Source: Desulfovibrio piger ATCC 29098
GTDB lineage: Bacteria; Desulfobacterota; Desulfovibrionia; Desulfovibrionales; Desulfovibrionaceae
NCBI RefSeq assembly: GCF_000156375.1
Contig: NZ_DS996355.1
Location: 62,001 to 126,000 of the forward strand
Direction of reading: 5' to 3'
Length of the DNA: 64,000 bases
The notes under the pieces were generated by a model, which made no database searches, was not told the DNA's origin, and saw only the letters and a list, made by a program, of their open reading frames with translations. Positions 8,601 to 17,199 of this stretch are shown here, one piece after another. Each line of letters starts with the position of its first letter. The stretch's first letter is position 1. Both the position numbers and the translations under genes were made by a program.

Positions 8601-9611
8601 ATGATGCGTCGTTTCTTGTTGCCGACGGTACTGGGGCTGGTGGCTGCGGGGATCGCGGTCATGGCCTTGTCCGGTCTGCTGGACGTGGGCGGAGAAAACT
8701 CCTTTATCCAGGGAGAGATGGACGGGACGCGGATAGATGTCGCGGCCAAATTCTCGGCCCGGGTGGCCGCAACTCCGGGACGGGACGGGGCGCCTGTGCG
8801 GCAGGGCGATCTGCTGCTGCGCCTGGACGGGACGGAGATGGAGGCCCGTGTGCTCCAGACCCGCCAGGAGCTGGAGCGGGCGCGGGCCCAGCTGGAAAAG
8901 GCTCTCAACGGGACACGCGAGAAAGAGATACGCCGCCTGCACCAGCAGCATCAGGAGGCTGTGGCGGCGCTGGCCCTGGCGGAAAAGACCCATGCCCGCT
9001 GCCGTGTCCTGCATGCGCAGCAGGCCGTCTCCACCCAGCGCTATGACGAAGCGGTCAATGCCCTGACCCAGGCCCGGGCCCGTGAACGTGCCATGAAGGC
9101 CGCTCTGGAAGAAGCCGTCACCGGTTCGCGGCAGGAGGACATCGCTGCGGCCAGGGCCGCCACCCAGGCGCTGGAAGCGCGCCTGCAGGAGGTGGAGAGC
9201 ATGGCGCGGGACGTGGAGCTGCGCTCGCCCGTGGACGGAGAGATCAGCAAGGTCCTTGTGGATGTGGGAGAGCTGGTGGCGCCGGGTTATCCCCTGGTGA
9301 CGCTCATCGAGCTGGATGACCTGTGGATGGCGATCCAGGTCCGCGAGGACCAGTTGCAGGATATCCGCATGGGCAGGCTGCTGGTGGGGCAGATCCCCGC
9401 GCTGTCCGGCAAAAAGGTGATCTTTCGGGTCGACTACATGGCACCGTTGGGCAATTACGCCACCTGGCGGGCCACCAACAATTCGGATTCCTTCGATCTG
9501 AAGACCTTTGAAGTCCGGGGCCGCCCCGTGAAGCCGGTCCCCGGTCTGCGGCCGGGCATGAGCGTCATTTTTGCCTGGCCTTTCGATCCCGTCATGGAGG
9601 ATGGTCGCTGA
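8601..9611 (+). CDS. HlyD/YbhG-like membrane fusion protein
   Basis: The 336-residue periplasmic adaptor of an ABC efflux pump has an N-terminal membrane anchor (FLLPTVLGLVAAGIAVMAL, about residues 4-22) and a split biotinyl-lipoyl domain (KFSARVAATPGRDGAPVRQGD and RSPVDGEISKVLVDVGELV). Between these halves lies a long coiled-coil hairpin (about 75-205). A GGAGGG site precedes ATG 8601. Its stop overlaps by one base (TGATG) with the start of an ABC permease, which is broken after about 45 codons. No ATPase gene follows. The adaptor is intact but its pump is missing in this locus. Confidence 0.88.
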   Translation: MMRRFLLPTVLGLVAAGIAVMALSGLLDVGGENSFIQGEMDGTRIDVAAKFSARVAATPGRDGAPVRQGDLLLRLDGTEMEARVLQTRQELERARAQLEKALNGTREKEIRRLHQQHQEAVAALALAEKTHARCRVLHAQQAVSTQRYDEAVNALTQARARERAMKAALEEAVTGSRQEDIAAARAATQALEARLQEVESMARDVELRSPVDGEISKVLVDVGELVAPGYPLVTLIELDDLWMAIQVREDQLQDIRMGRLLVGQIPALSGKKVIFRVDYMAPLGNYATWRATNNSDSFDLKTFEVRGRPVKPVPGLRPGMSVIFAWPFDPVMEDGR

Positions 9612-9784
9612 TGGGCTCATTCTGGGCCGCTGCTCTGGCGCAAGTCCGCTCCTGGCCACGGGACAGGCTCTTCCTCTGGCTGCTGCTCATAGCGCCCCTG
9701 TCCGGCATGGTCATCCTTGACGGGCTGTTGCGGATGGCCTGCTCCGCCGCTTGCCCGTGGCCGCGCGCTGCCGCAGATAGCTGA
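9611..9784 (+). pseudogene. Truncated ABC-2 permease remnant
   Basis: Starting at the ATG that overlaps the HlyD stop, the 57-codon frame reads MGSFWAAALAQVRSWPRDR followed by a hydrophobic segment (LFLWLLLIAPLSGMVIL). This is how YbhS/YbhR-type ABC-2 permeases begin, but such proteins are about 370 residues long. After about residue 42 the sequence becomes unrelated low-complexity translation and overlaps the end of a carrier gene on the other strand. I read this as the 5' stub left by a deletion with its junction near 9750-9762. A shifted frame at 9736-9762 reads GLLRRLPVA, which resembles the LPVAVVD motif of these permeases, so a frameshift may also be present; this is weak. Confidence 0.6.
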
Positions 9785-10376
9785 TGTAGGTGCCCCCGTG
9801 CCGCCAGAGCACATAGGCGTGGATGGGGAAGATATTGAGGAAGAAGATCCAGCAGGTGTAGCTGACGCCGTTGCCGCTGGCGCGGGCGCCGTAGCCGTCG
9901 GCCAGCGTATAGCCCGCGATGACCAGGGACGTGCGCAGACAGATGAGGATGTCCGCGGCGCGGGCGCCCTTGTGGACGTGCTCCAGCGTCAGGGTCAGGG
10001 TGCCGAGACAGAGCAGGAGGACGCCGCCCCAGCCGGTGAGGCTGCTGTGGTTGCCGAGCAGCAGCAGGGCCAGGGCCGTGATCATGGGGGCACAGCCGCG
10101 CATGATGGTGTACCCCATGGAGAGGTCCACCTTGTCATAGGCCTGCGAGATACAGATGTAGTATGTCAGGTGGAAACAACAGGAAAGCGCCAGCAGCCCC
10201 CAGGATTCCGGCGCCGGTGCGGGCAGGAAGGGCAGGATGAGCAGGGCTCCCAGCCCGCCGCCCAGGGCGTTCATGGAAGATTCGAAAAGTTTGTTGGAGC
10301 CGCCCTTGACGATGCTGTTCCAGGTGGCATGCAGCAGGGCTGCGGCCAGCACAAGAAGCAGGACATGTCCGTCCAT
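9711..10376 (-). pseudogene. 3'-truncated EamA/DMT-family transporter
   Basis: The 221-codon frame begins like a normal DMT carrier (LLLVLAAALLHATWNSIVKG) and covers the first EamA repeat and about half of the second, seven or so helices. It follows the family as far as YLRQRAATG near residue 208, then ends in 13 unrelated residues. Complete relatives have about 285-300 residues and ten helices. The break point coincides with the break in the permease on the opposite strand. It is probably non-functional, though a partial carrier cannot be excluded. Confidence 0.7.
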
Positions 10377-10454
10377 TGTTACGACCTCGCGTCAATGATG
10401 TGACGAGTAGGTTACACGAAGTCGCACAGAAGGCAAGCAGGGAAAAGCATTGGA

Positions 10455-10499
10455 TTTTTGGCCGCACGAAAAGGAAATTGCGTTTCGTGCGGCCAAAAG
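10455..10499 (-). terminator. Intrinsic terminator of the selU operon
   Basis: The 14-base stem TTTTGGCCGCACGA / TCGTGCGGCCAAAA is almost perfect and has T residues after it on the minus strand. It lies 11 bases past the end of the leftward gene at 10510. Confidence 0.85.
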
Positions 10500-10509
10500 A
10501 TGCGGCTGT

Positions 10510-11625
10510 TTACCAGCCCCGGCAGCGCTCAAGGCGGCCGCTGATCCGGCCGTCATGCAGGACGGTATAGCTGTCGAAGCAGGCGGCGGTGGCGCAGGCG
10601 TGGATGGGCAGGATGCGCAGGCGGCTGCCCGCAGGCAGGGCGGGGCAGGAGGGCCCGCTGACGATGCCGTGTTCCTGATTGGTCTCCGTGACGCGCAGAC
10701 CGGGGATCAGGTTCCCGGCCTCGTCGCAGACGAGCCCGTAGCCGAACTCCTCCCGCTTCCAGGGCAGGCCCGTATCACGGGAAAGGGCCATCCAGCCCGC
10801 GTCGATGATCAGGGCGCTGCCGTCGCTTTGACGGCCGATGACCGTGGTCAGCACGGACAGGGCCAGATCCTCGGGGCGGCAGACGCCCAGACCGGCCATG
10901 ACGAGATCCTGGAAAACATACACACCGGCCCGGACTTCCGTGATGCCGGAGAAATCTTCGCCGAAAAAGGCCGTGGGCGTGGAGCCGACGCTGACCACAG
11001 GGCAGGGGAAACCGGCTTCCCGCAGCAGGCGGGCCGCCGTATTGGCCGCGGCGCATTCCTGCACGGCCAGGGCGGCGATGGCTTCCGTGGTGGGCAGGTC
11101 ATAGGCGGAGCCCGCATGGGTCAGGACGCCGCGGACTTCCTGTCCGCCATCCCGCAGCAGGGCGGCGATGGCCGTCAGACGGGGATCGTCGGGGCGCAGA
11201 CCGGCCCGGTGCCCGTCGCAATCTATCTCCAGCAGCACGGCCAGACGGCAGTCACGCTGCCGGGCAAAATTCACCAGCAGCCGGGCGCTTTCCTCATTGT
11301 CCAGCACCACGCTCAGGTCTATGCCGCGCCGGCGCAGTTCGACCACACGCTCCAGTTTGTTGGGAGCGATACCGACGGCGTAACAGATGTCGCGCACACC
11401 GCCTGCGGCAAAATATTCGGCTTCCGCCAGTGTGGAGACCGTGGCCGGGCCGGTGGGGCTTTCCATGCAGCGGCGGGCGATCTCGATATTCTTGCAGGTC
11501 TTGAGATGGGGCCGCAGGGAGACGCCGCGCTCGTGCAGGCGGCGGGCCAGCCGGTCCATATTGGCCTGCAGCTTTTCGTCTTCCAGCAGCAGGCAGGGCG
11601 TGGTCAGCGCAGCAAGTGTGGTCAT
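10510..11625 (-). CDS. D-threonine aldolase / D-serine dehydratase-like PLP enzyme
   Basis: The 371-residue protein matches fold-type III PLP enzymes of the DSD/D-threonine aldolase group. The N-terminal alanine racemase barrel contains the Schiff-base lysine in LRPHLKTCKN (about residue 43) and a phosphate-binding GSTPTAF loop (about 217). The C-terminal domain has the HxC metal motif in PIHACATA (about 345), which binds zinc or manganese in this family. ATG 11625 has an AAGGAGG site; a longer frame to 11700 lacks one. It lies 23 bases after selU. It probably cleaves or dehydrates a D-beta-hydroxy amino acid; substrate is not determinable. Confidence 0.82.
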   Translation of the reverse strand: MTTLAALTTPCLLLEDEKLQANMDRLARRLHERGVSLRPHLKTCKNIEIARRCMESPTGPATVSTLAEAEYFAAGGVRDICYAVGIAPNKLERVVELRRRGIDLSVVLDNEESARLLVNFARQRDCRLAVLLEIDCDGHRAGLRPDDPRLTAIAALLRDGGQEVRGVLTHAGSAYDLPTTEAIAALAVQECAAANTAARLLREAGFPCPVVSVGSTPTAFFGEDFSGITEVRAGVYVFQDLVMAGLGVCRPEDLALSVLTTVIGRQSDGSALIIDAGWMALSRDTGLPWKREEFGYGLVCDEAGNLIPGLRVTETNQEHGIVSGPSCPALPAGSRLRILPIHACATAACFDSYTVLHDGRISGRLERCRGW

Positions 11626-11648
11626 CTGTTCCTCCTTGTCGGGAACCG

Positions 11649-12719
11649 TTACAGAGGTGTGGTGGCAGTGAACGTCTCCGGCGGCAGGTCCTGTTCCCAC
11701 TGATGGAGCAGGCGGGCGGCCAGGGCCGGGTCGTCGGTGGTGCAGGCCAGTTCCTTGATGACAGGGGCCTGGCGGTTCTCTATCTGGTGCGCATAGCAGC
11801 GGTCATAATAATGGAGCACCGCGCGGGCGGCGTCGGCGTAATTGCCCTCATCTATCCACAGCCTGCAGCGCTGGGTCAGTTCACTGCCCAGACGGCGCTG
11901 CAGGCGTTCCAGCGCTGCCAGCAGCCCTTCCCGCATGTCCAGGCCGCCGTAATCTCGGACAAGATGGGCGACACGCTCCTCGTCCGGCAGGAAGACGCGG
12001 ACCAGCGGGCTGCGTCCCAGCTGGGCGAAGAATTCCTCGCACATGGTCACATGGCCGATATGGCGGCTTTCGTCCTCGAGCCAGACGGGGCGGTCGGGAT
12101 CACAGCGCCGCCACTGTTCGTAGAGCTGGTTCTCGAACCATTCGTTGCCGGGCTGGTCTTCGGCCTGTCCCAGAGCGCCGAAGGCAGAGCCCTTGTGGTG
12201 GGCAAGACCTTCCAGGTCGATGACCTGCGAACCGAGGCGCTGCAGTTCCAGCAGAATGTCGGTCTTGCCGCAGCCCGTGTAGCCGCCCAGCACAAGGATG
12301 GGCCGGGGGCGCGCCAGCTCGCTGCGTACGAAAGTCCGGTAACTTTTGTAGCCGCCTTCCAGCCTGTGCACGGTAAAGCCGCCCGTTTCCAGCAGCCAGC
12401 GCATGCTGTCGCTGCGCATGCCGCCCCGCCAGCAGTGGAGCAGGACTTCGCGTTTGCCGCCGCACAGGTGGCGGGCACGGGCCAGCAGGGCGGCCAGATG
12501 ACCGCCCACCAGCTCCAGGGCCAGGTGGACAGCCCCTTCGCGGCCGCTGCGGGCATGGGCCGTACCGACCTTTGCCCGTTCTTCGTCGGTGAACAGGGGC
12601 AGATTGAGGGCACCGGGGATATGGGCAAAGGCGAACTCGCCGGGAGAGCGGACATCCAGCAGCGGGAGGCCCTGGTCCCGCATGGCCAGAAATGTGGCAA
12701 CGTCCTGAACTGGGGGCAT
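11649..12719 (-). CDS. selU: tRNA 2-selenouridine synthase
   Basis: The 356-residue SelU (MnmH/YbbB) replaces sulfur by selenium in 2-thiouridine at the tRNA wobble position using selenophosphate. The rhodanese domain (about residues 1-125) has LLDVRSPGEF and the active-site cysteine in LLHCWRGGMRS (about 94). The P-loop domain follows, with GGYTGCGKTDIL (about 143-154) and LEGLAHHKGSAFG (about 169). Length matches the family. It shares a leftward transcript with the D-amino-acid enzyme, which looks functionally unrelated. It agrees with selenocysteine use by the formate dehydrogenase at 45.3 kb: both need SelD, which is not in this window. Confidence 0.93.
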   Translation of the reverse strand: MPPVQDVATFLAMRDQGLPLLDVRSPGEFAFAHIPGALNLPLFTDEERAKVGTAHARSGREGAVHLALELVGGHLAALLARARHLCGGKREVLLHCWRGGMRSDSMRWLLETGGFTVHRLEGGYKSYRTFVRSELARPRPILVLGGYTGCGKTDILLELQRLGSQVIDLEGLAHHKGSAFGALGQAEDQPGNEWFENQLYEQWRRCDPDRPVWLEDESRHIGHVTMCEEFFAQLGRSPLVRVFLPDEERVAHLVRDYGGLDMREGLLAALERLQRRLGSELTQRCRLWIDEGNYADAARAVLHYYDRCYAHQIENRQAPVIKELACTTDDPALAARLLHQWEQDLPPETFTATTPL

Positions 12720-12885
12720 GACGATCCTCTAAAAAAGTAAAAAAGTCTGTTATGGGTACGCCAAAGCCGGGACGCTGTAAACCGTGTCCCTTCCCGCAGA
12801 TCTTGCACGAAGCCTTGACAGCGTACAGGGCGCAGCATAGCGTGGATTGCCCTGAACTTTTTTCATTTACAGCAAGGAGTTGGAT

Positions 12886-13512
12886 ATGGCAGTCCATGTA
12901 GTGGATCATCCCCTGGTGCGTCACAAGCTCGGCATCCTGCGCAAGGACAGTACGTCCACCAGTGAATTCCGCAGTGTTTCCAATGAGATTGCCCGTTTGC
13001 TCATCTACGAGGCCACCAAGGGCTTCGCTACCGAGAAGCATACGGTGCAGGGCTGGGCCGGGCCCGTGGAAGTGGAGGCCATTTCCGGAAAGATGGTGAC
13101 CATCGTCCCCATCCTGCGCGCCGGTCTGGGCCTCATGGACGGCGTGCTGGACATGATCCCCGGCGCCAAGATCAGCGTGGTGGGCCTGTACCGCAATGAA
13201 GAAACGCTGGAACCCGTGGAATACTACGCCAAGCTGGCCCGCAACATCGAAAGCCGCCTGGCCATCATCCTGGACCCCATGCTGGCCACGGGCGGTTCCC
13301 TCATCGCCACCATCGACATCCTCAAAAAACGCGGCTGCAAGCATATCTGCAGCCTCAACCTGGTCTGCGCGCCCGAAGGCATCGCCAAAGTCCAGGAAAA
13401 GCATCCTGATGTGGATATCTACACCGCTTCGGTGGACTCGCACCTGAACGAGAACGGCTATATCATCCCCGGCCTGGGCGATGCCGGTGACCGCATCTTC
13501 GGCACCAAGTAG
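12886..13512 (+). CDS. upp: Uracil phosphoribosyltransferase
   Basis: The 208-residue enzyme makes UMP from uracil and PRPP. It matches bacterial Upp throughout: [13 protein letters not shown] at the N terminus, [17 protein letters not shown] (about 79), the PRPP-binding segment DPMLATGGS (about 130-138) and the C-terminal uracil-binding [15 protein letters not shown] 12886 is preceded by AAGGAG; a TTG two codons upstream is in frame but unlikely. A possible promoter, TTGACA at 12815 with 17 bases to TAGCGT, lies upstream. It is followed 8 bases later by uraA. Confidence 0.96.
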   Translation: MAVHVVDHPLVRHKLGILRKDSTSTSEFRSVSNEIARLLIYEATKGFATEKHTVQGWAGPVEVEAISGKMVTIVPILRAGLGLMDGVLDMIPGAKISVVGLYRNEETLEPVEYYAKLARNIESRLAIILDPMLATGGSLIATIDILKKRGCKHICSLNLVCAPEGIAKVQEKHPDVDIYTASVDSHLNENGYIIPGLGDAGDRIFGTK

Positions 13513-13520
13513 GAGGCCGC

Positions 13521-14780
13521 ATGGCGGAACAGCTCAACACCGGAGGCGGGGAGTTCGATCCCTGCCGTTACAGGCTGCGTCTGCGTGACTGCCTGCTGGG
13601 CGCGCAGATGCTTTTCGTGGCTTTCGGCGCGCTGGTGCTTGTCCCCTTGCTGACAGGACTCAACAGCAATGTTGCCCTGTTCACCGCCGGTGTGGGCACG
13701 CTGCTGTTCCAGCTCATCACGCGGGGCAAGGTGCCCATCTTCCTCGCATCTTCCTTTGCGTTCATCGCTCCCATCATCTATGGGGTGGAGACCTGGGGCA
13801 TGCCCCGCACCATGGGGGCCCTGGTCTTTTCCGGCCTGCTCTATGTGCTCATCAGTCTGCTCATCCGCTGGCGCGGCATGGGGCTCATCCTGCGCCTGCT
13901 GCCGCCCATCGTGACCGGCCCGGTGATCATGGTCATCGGTCTCGTGCTGGCGCCCACGGCCGTCAAGATGGCCCTGGGGCAGAGCGGCCCGGCCATCCCG
14001 CAGGCAACGGCCATGAGCATCTCCATGGTCTCTCTGGCCGTGACGGTGGCCGTCTCCCTGCTGGGGCGCGGCATGCTGCGTCTGGTGCCCATCCTGTGCG
14101 GTATCGCCGCGGGCCTGGTGATGGCGGAGATCATGGGCGTGACCAGCTGGGAAGCCGTGAGCAAAAGTCCCTGGCTGGCCCTGCCGGCCTTCAGCCTGCC
14201 GGAATTCGCATGGGAGCCGCTGCTCTTCATCATCCCGGTGACCCTGGCTCCGGCCATCGAGCACTTTGGCGACATCATCGCCATCAGTTCCGTCACGGGC
14301 AAGGATTATCTGCGTGATCCCGGTGTGAAGAACACCATGCTGGGGGACGGGGTGGCCACCATGGCCGCCTGTCTGCTGGGCGGGCCGCCCAACACCACGT
14401 ATTCCGAGGTGACCGGCGCCGTGACCCTGACCCGGGCCTTCAATCCCGCGGTCATGACCTGGGCCGCCCTGTGCGCCATCCTGCTTTCCATGGTCGCCAA
14501 GGTGGGGGCCTTCCTCAGCTGCATCCCCGCGCCCGTCATGGGCGGGATCATGATCCTGCTGTTCGGAGCCATCATGGTGGTGGGCCTGAACACGCTGGTG
14601 CGCGCCGGGCAGGATCTGCTGCGCCCCCGCAACATGGTCATCGTGGCCCTGATCATCATTTTCGGTGTGGGCGGGATGCAGGTCAGCATCGGCGGTTTCA
14701 AGCTGGCCGGTATCGGTCTGGCGGCCATCACCGGTGTGGTCCTCAATCTGCTTTTGCCGCAGGATGATCCGCAGGGATAA
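13521..14780 (+). CDS. uraA: Uracil permease
   Basis: The 419-residue NCS2-family uracil:proton symporter has about 14 predicted membrane segments. Family motifs include LLGAQMLFVAFGALVLVPLL (about 18), IFLASSFAFIAPI (about 74), the substrate-binding glutamate in TLAPAIEHFGDI (about 241), and GGPPNTTYSEVTGAVTLT (about 290), the NCS2 signature. It starts 8 bases after upp, the usual salvage operon, and ends in a strong terminator at 14803. Confidence 0.95.
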   Translation: MAEQLNTGGGEFDPCRYRLRLRDCLLGAQMLFVAFGALVLVPLLTGLNSNVALFTAGVGTLLFQLITRGKVPIFLASSFAFIAPIIYGVETWGMPRTMGALVFSGLLYVLISLLIRWRGMGLILRLLPPIVTGPVIMVIGLVLAPTAVKMALGQSGPAIPQATAMSISMVSLAVTVAVSLLGRGMLRLVPILCGIAAGLVMAEIMGVTSWEAVSKSPWLALPAFSLPEFAWEPLLFIIPVTLAPAIEHFGDIIAISSVTGKDYLRDPGVKNTMLGDGVATMAACLLGGPPNTTYSEVTGAVTLTRAFNPAVMTWAALCAILLSMVAKVGAFLSCIPAPVMGGIMILLFGAIMVVGLNTLVRAGQDLLRPRNMVIVALIIIFGVGGMQVSIGGFKLAGIGLAAITGVVLNLLLPQDDPQG

Positions 14781-14802
14781 AAATCCCTGAAAGAGAAAAG
14801 CG

Positions 14803-14840
14803 ATGCGCAGGATGGTGTCATGCCATCCTGCGCATTTTTT
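14803..14840 (+). terminator. Intrinsic terminator of upp-uraA
   Basis: A perfect 13-base stem (ATGCGCAGGATGG / CCATCCTGCGCAT) is followed by six T residues, 22 bases past the uraA stop. Between here and 15112 I see no gene or recognisable RNA. Confidence 0.92.
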
Positions 14841-15112
14841 GTGGTTTTTCCGGTCGATACCCAAAGGCGCGAGACAGGGATCCCTCTGCCATAAGTGGTC
14901 GATGGGGGACCTTCGCTGCCGTTGGCGAGCCTTGTTCCATCTCGGCCGATTGTCCCCGTGTCCCTTCGGACAGGCTTTGGGAGCCGAGGCGCTGCCGCGG
15001 ATCGGATCGCCGGTAGCGCTGGCCGCCATGCATCTTAGAGGCGGTTCTTAGTGCGTCGGTTTGAGCACCCTGTGGGCTCCCGCCTGTTTTGCATGGTCGG
15101 GCTGTCGTCCGC

Positions 15113-16015
15113 TTAGGAGGCGGCCCGGCTCTTGTCCATGTTCAGCCAGAAGACGGCGGCCAGTACCAGAGCGCTCCCGGCCCAGCCCAGCGGGCTGAAG
15201 AATTCGTCCCAGAACAGCCAGACCCAGATGGTGCTGAGGATGGGCTCCAGATAACAGAGCACGGCCGTGCGGACCAGCCCCAGCCGCTTGAGGGCCTGGG
15301 CGTAGCAGAAGAAGGCGAAATAGCCGGTGAAGCCGCCAAGGATCAGCAGCCAGCCCCAGGTGGAGAGGCTGTGGTCGAGGCTGACGGGCGTGAGGCAGAA
15401 AATGACCGCCGCGCCGCCCAGCTGCATGAAGGCATACAGGGGGGCCGGTGTGTAGCGGTCCTGCCACCAGCGGCAGAAGGGGTAGTGAGAGGCATAGCAC
15501 ACGCTGATGAGCAGGCCGCAGGCGATGCCCGTCCATGAGGTCTGCCCGGGCAGGCTGCCGCCGGAAAAGCAGACCATGCCCGTACCGGCCAGTGCCAGAG
15601 CGATGATGCCGCACTGGCGGCTGGTGATGGGTTCATGGAACAGAAAACGGGAGAACATGGCCACCCAGACCGGTGCGGTGTAGAGCAGGACCACGGCCAT
15701 GGCCGCGCCGCTGAGTTTGATGGCATACAGGGTGGCCGCATAGAAGACGCCCACAGCCCAGAAGCCGAAAACGGTGAACAGGGCCGCGTGGCGCAGCGGG
15801 ATGCGGATCTGCCGGCTCAGGGTGGCGTGGGTGATGAAGCAGGCGGCCCCGATGGCGGCACGCCAGAAGGCGGTTTCGAGCGGACTGACACCGGCGGCCA
15901 GACAGTTTTTGGAGATCAGGCCGATGACCGACCAGGCAAAGACGGTCAGCAGAATCAGGATAAGGCCGTGGCGGCGGGTGGAAGGGGAGACAGGAGAGGG
16001 CAGGGACGCGGCCAT
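15113..16015 (-). CDS. DMT-family (EamA) transporter
   Basis: The 300-residue carrier has ten predicted helices in two EamA repeats. The first repeat begins ILILLTVFAWSVIGLISKN and contains PLETAFWRAAIGA; the second contains CGLLISVCYASHYPFCRWW and ends with LEPILSTIWVWLFWDEF, a typical DMT signature. I chose ATG 16015 because AAGGA then has the correct spacing; ATG 16024 overlaps that site. It is a complete relative of the truncated carrier at 9711. Substrate is unknown; amino acids or metabolites are usual. Confidence 0.88.
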   Translation of the reverse strand: MAASLPSPVSPSTRRHGLILILLTVFAWSVIGLISKNCLAAGVSPLETAFWRAAIGAACFITHATLSRQIRIPLRHAALFTVFGFWAVGVFYAATLYAIKLSGAAMAVVLLYTAPVWVAMFSRFLFHEPITSRQCGIIALALAGTGMVCFSGGSLPGQTSWTGIACGLLISVCYASHYPFCRWWQDRYTPAPLYAFMQLGGAAVIFCLTPVSLDHSLSTWGWLLILGGFTGYFAFFCYAQALKRLGLVRTAVLCYLEPILSTIWVWLFWDEFFSPLGWAGSALVLAAVFWLNMDKSRAAS

Positions 16016-16045
16016 GAGTGTCATTCCTTGGTCAAATGGAGCCAT

Positions 16046-16111
16046 GAAAAAAACGCTGTGTCGGTCCACAGCGTCCGGAAAAACAGGACAGGCCGGGGCC
16101 TGTCCTGTTTG
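16046..16111 (-). terminator. Tandem intrinsic terminators
   Basis: Two hairpins lie back to back between leftward genes. AACAGGACAGGCC / GGCCTGTCCTGTT (16079-16110) and ACGCTGTG / CACAGCGT (16050-16072) are each followed by a T run on the minus strand. They close the deacetylase gene ending at 16121 and insulate the DMT gene that begins at 16015. Confidence 0.85.
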
Positions 16112-16120
16112 ATCGTTGAT

Positions 16121-17116
16121 TTACCAGTCGCCCTGGCCTGCCGGGCGGGCAGGGAAGGTGCCAGCAGGCAGTTCTGCCAGCTGGCTGGCGGTGCAGCCCT
16201 GCACCGGGAAGGTCTCCCGGAGCCAGGACAGGAAGGTATGGATGCGTTCCAGCACGGCGTCCGCGGCCTTCTGGTCAGGCACATGCGGGGAGCCGCCGGG
16301 CAGCATCTCGGAAGAGTGCCAGAACAGGCTCAAGACCTGTCCGCCCCGCTGCCGGTGCAGGCGCGCGGACCAGCGCATGATCCGGGGCGCATGCCAGAAC
16401 GGATTGGGACTGAGGACGCCCCAGAAATGGAACTTGTCCCGCGAGGCGGCAGGGCAGGCCCGGTACCAGAGCCTGGCAAGAGCGGGATGCAGGGGGATCT
16501 GCGTGATGGGAGCTTCCAGCAGGGGAGCGCCCTGCCAGCCTTCCACCCAGTAGGGGTCCGCCGGGGCAAGGAAGTGGTCCGGCCCGCCCGGGAAGTGGCG
16601 CAGGGGGCAGACGGAGCTGTCCACCTTGATGCCGGCCTCGGAAAGCAGGGGGCGCACGCAGTCCTTGAGGTCCCAGCGGCCCATGCGGAAACTTGTCAGG
16701 GGTGCCCCCTGGAACTCCCGCCCGGCGTCCAGCAGTGTGGCCAGGCGCTGGCGCAGCAGGTCGCGCGGCAGCTTGTCCGTGCGCGTGGGCTGGCCTTCGT
16801 GCGGAGGATCCAGCGGCGAGGACGGCGGCGTGCTCCAGTGATGGAGATGGGCCCCGATCTCCGCGCCGTAATGATCGCGCATCTGCTCCAGTACATGACA
16901 GGCCTTGGCATCGGCAAAGACCGTATGGGCGCAGAACAGCGTCAGAGGAAAGCCCAGATCCCTGCTCAGCGGCGCGAGCCTGGGCAGGAGGGACACATTG
17001 GAGACGCCACAGCCGCTGGTGGCATAATGGCCGGAAAACAGGCCTTCTTCTTCGACATCGAGACTGACGACCACCCTCAGGGGGCTGTCGGATGTATGGG
17101 GATGCGGGTTCTTCAT
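16121..17116 (-). CDS. Polysaccharide deacetylase-like protein
   Basis: The 331-residue protein resembles carbohydrate esterase 4 / WalW-type deacetylases. The first metal-ligand region appears as VVVSLDVEEEG (about residues 15-25) and the histidine motif as GAEIGAHLHHW (about 85-95). Further conserved spots are SFRMGRWDL (about 146) and FWHSSEML (about 275). No signal peptide is seen, so a cytoplasmic or membrane-surface role is likely. The start is ATG 17116. It is divergent from the glycosyltransferase at 17200 and probably belongs to the same envelope glycan locus, trimming acetyl groups from sugars. Confidence 0.72.
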   Translation of the reverse strand: MKNPHPHTSDSPLRVVVSLDVEEEGLFSGHYATSGCGVSNVSLLPRLAPLSRDLGFPLTLFCAHTVFADAKACHVLEQMRDHYGAEIGAHLHHWSTPPSSPLDPPHEGQPTRTDKLPRDLLRQRLATLLDAGREFQGAPLTSFRMGRWDLKDCVRPLLSEAGIKVDSSVCPLRHFPGGPDHFLAPADPYWVEGWQGAPLLEAPITQIPLHPALARLWYRACPAASRDKFHFWGVLSPNPFWHAPRIMRWSARLHRQRGGQVLSLFWHSSEMLPGGSPHVPDQKAADAVLERIHTFLSWLRETFPVQGCTASQLAELPAGTFPARPAGQGDW

Positions 17117-17199
17117 GAAAAGACGATACGCCCAAGGCGCGCGCAAGGCAATGCGGCTACGGACTTGCAAATTTGCCCGGAATACATGAGGATGCATCC

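Noticed and set aside
14841-15112. Structured RNA or riboswitch after uraA
   Set aside because: There is some pairing potential but no recognisable conserved core, and it lies downstream of a terminator and at the end of a convergent gene.
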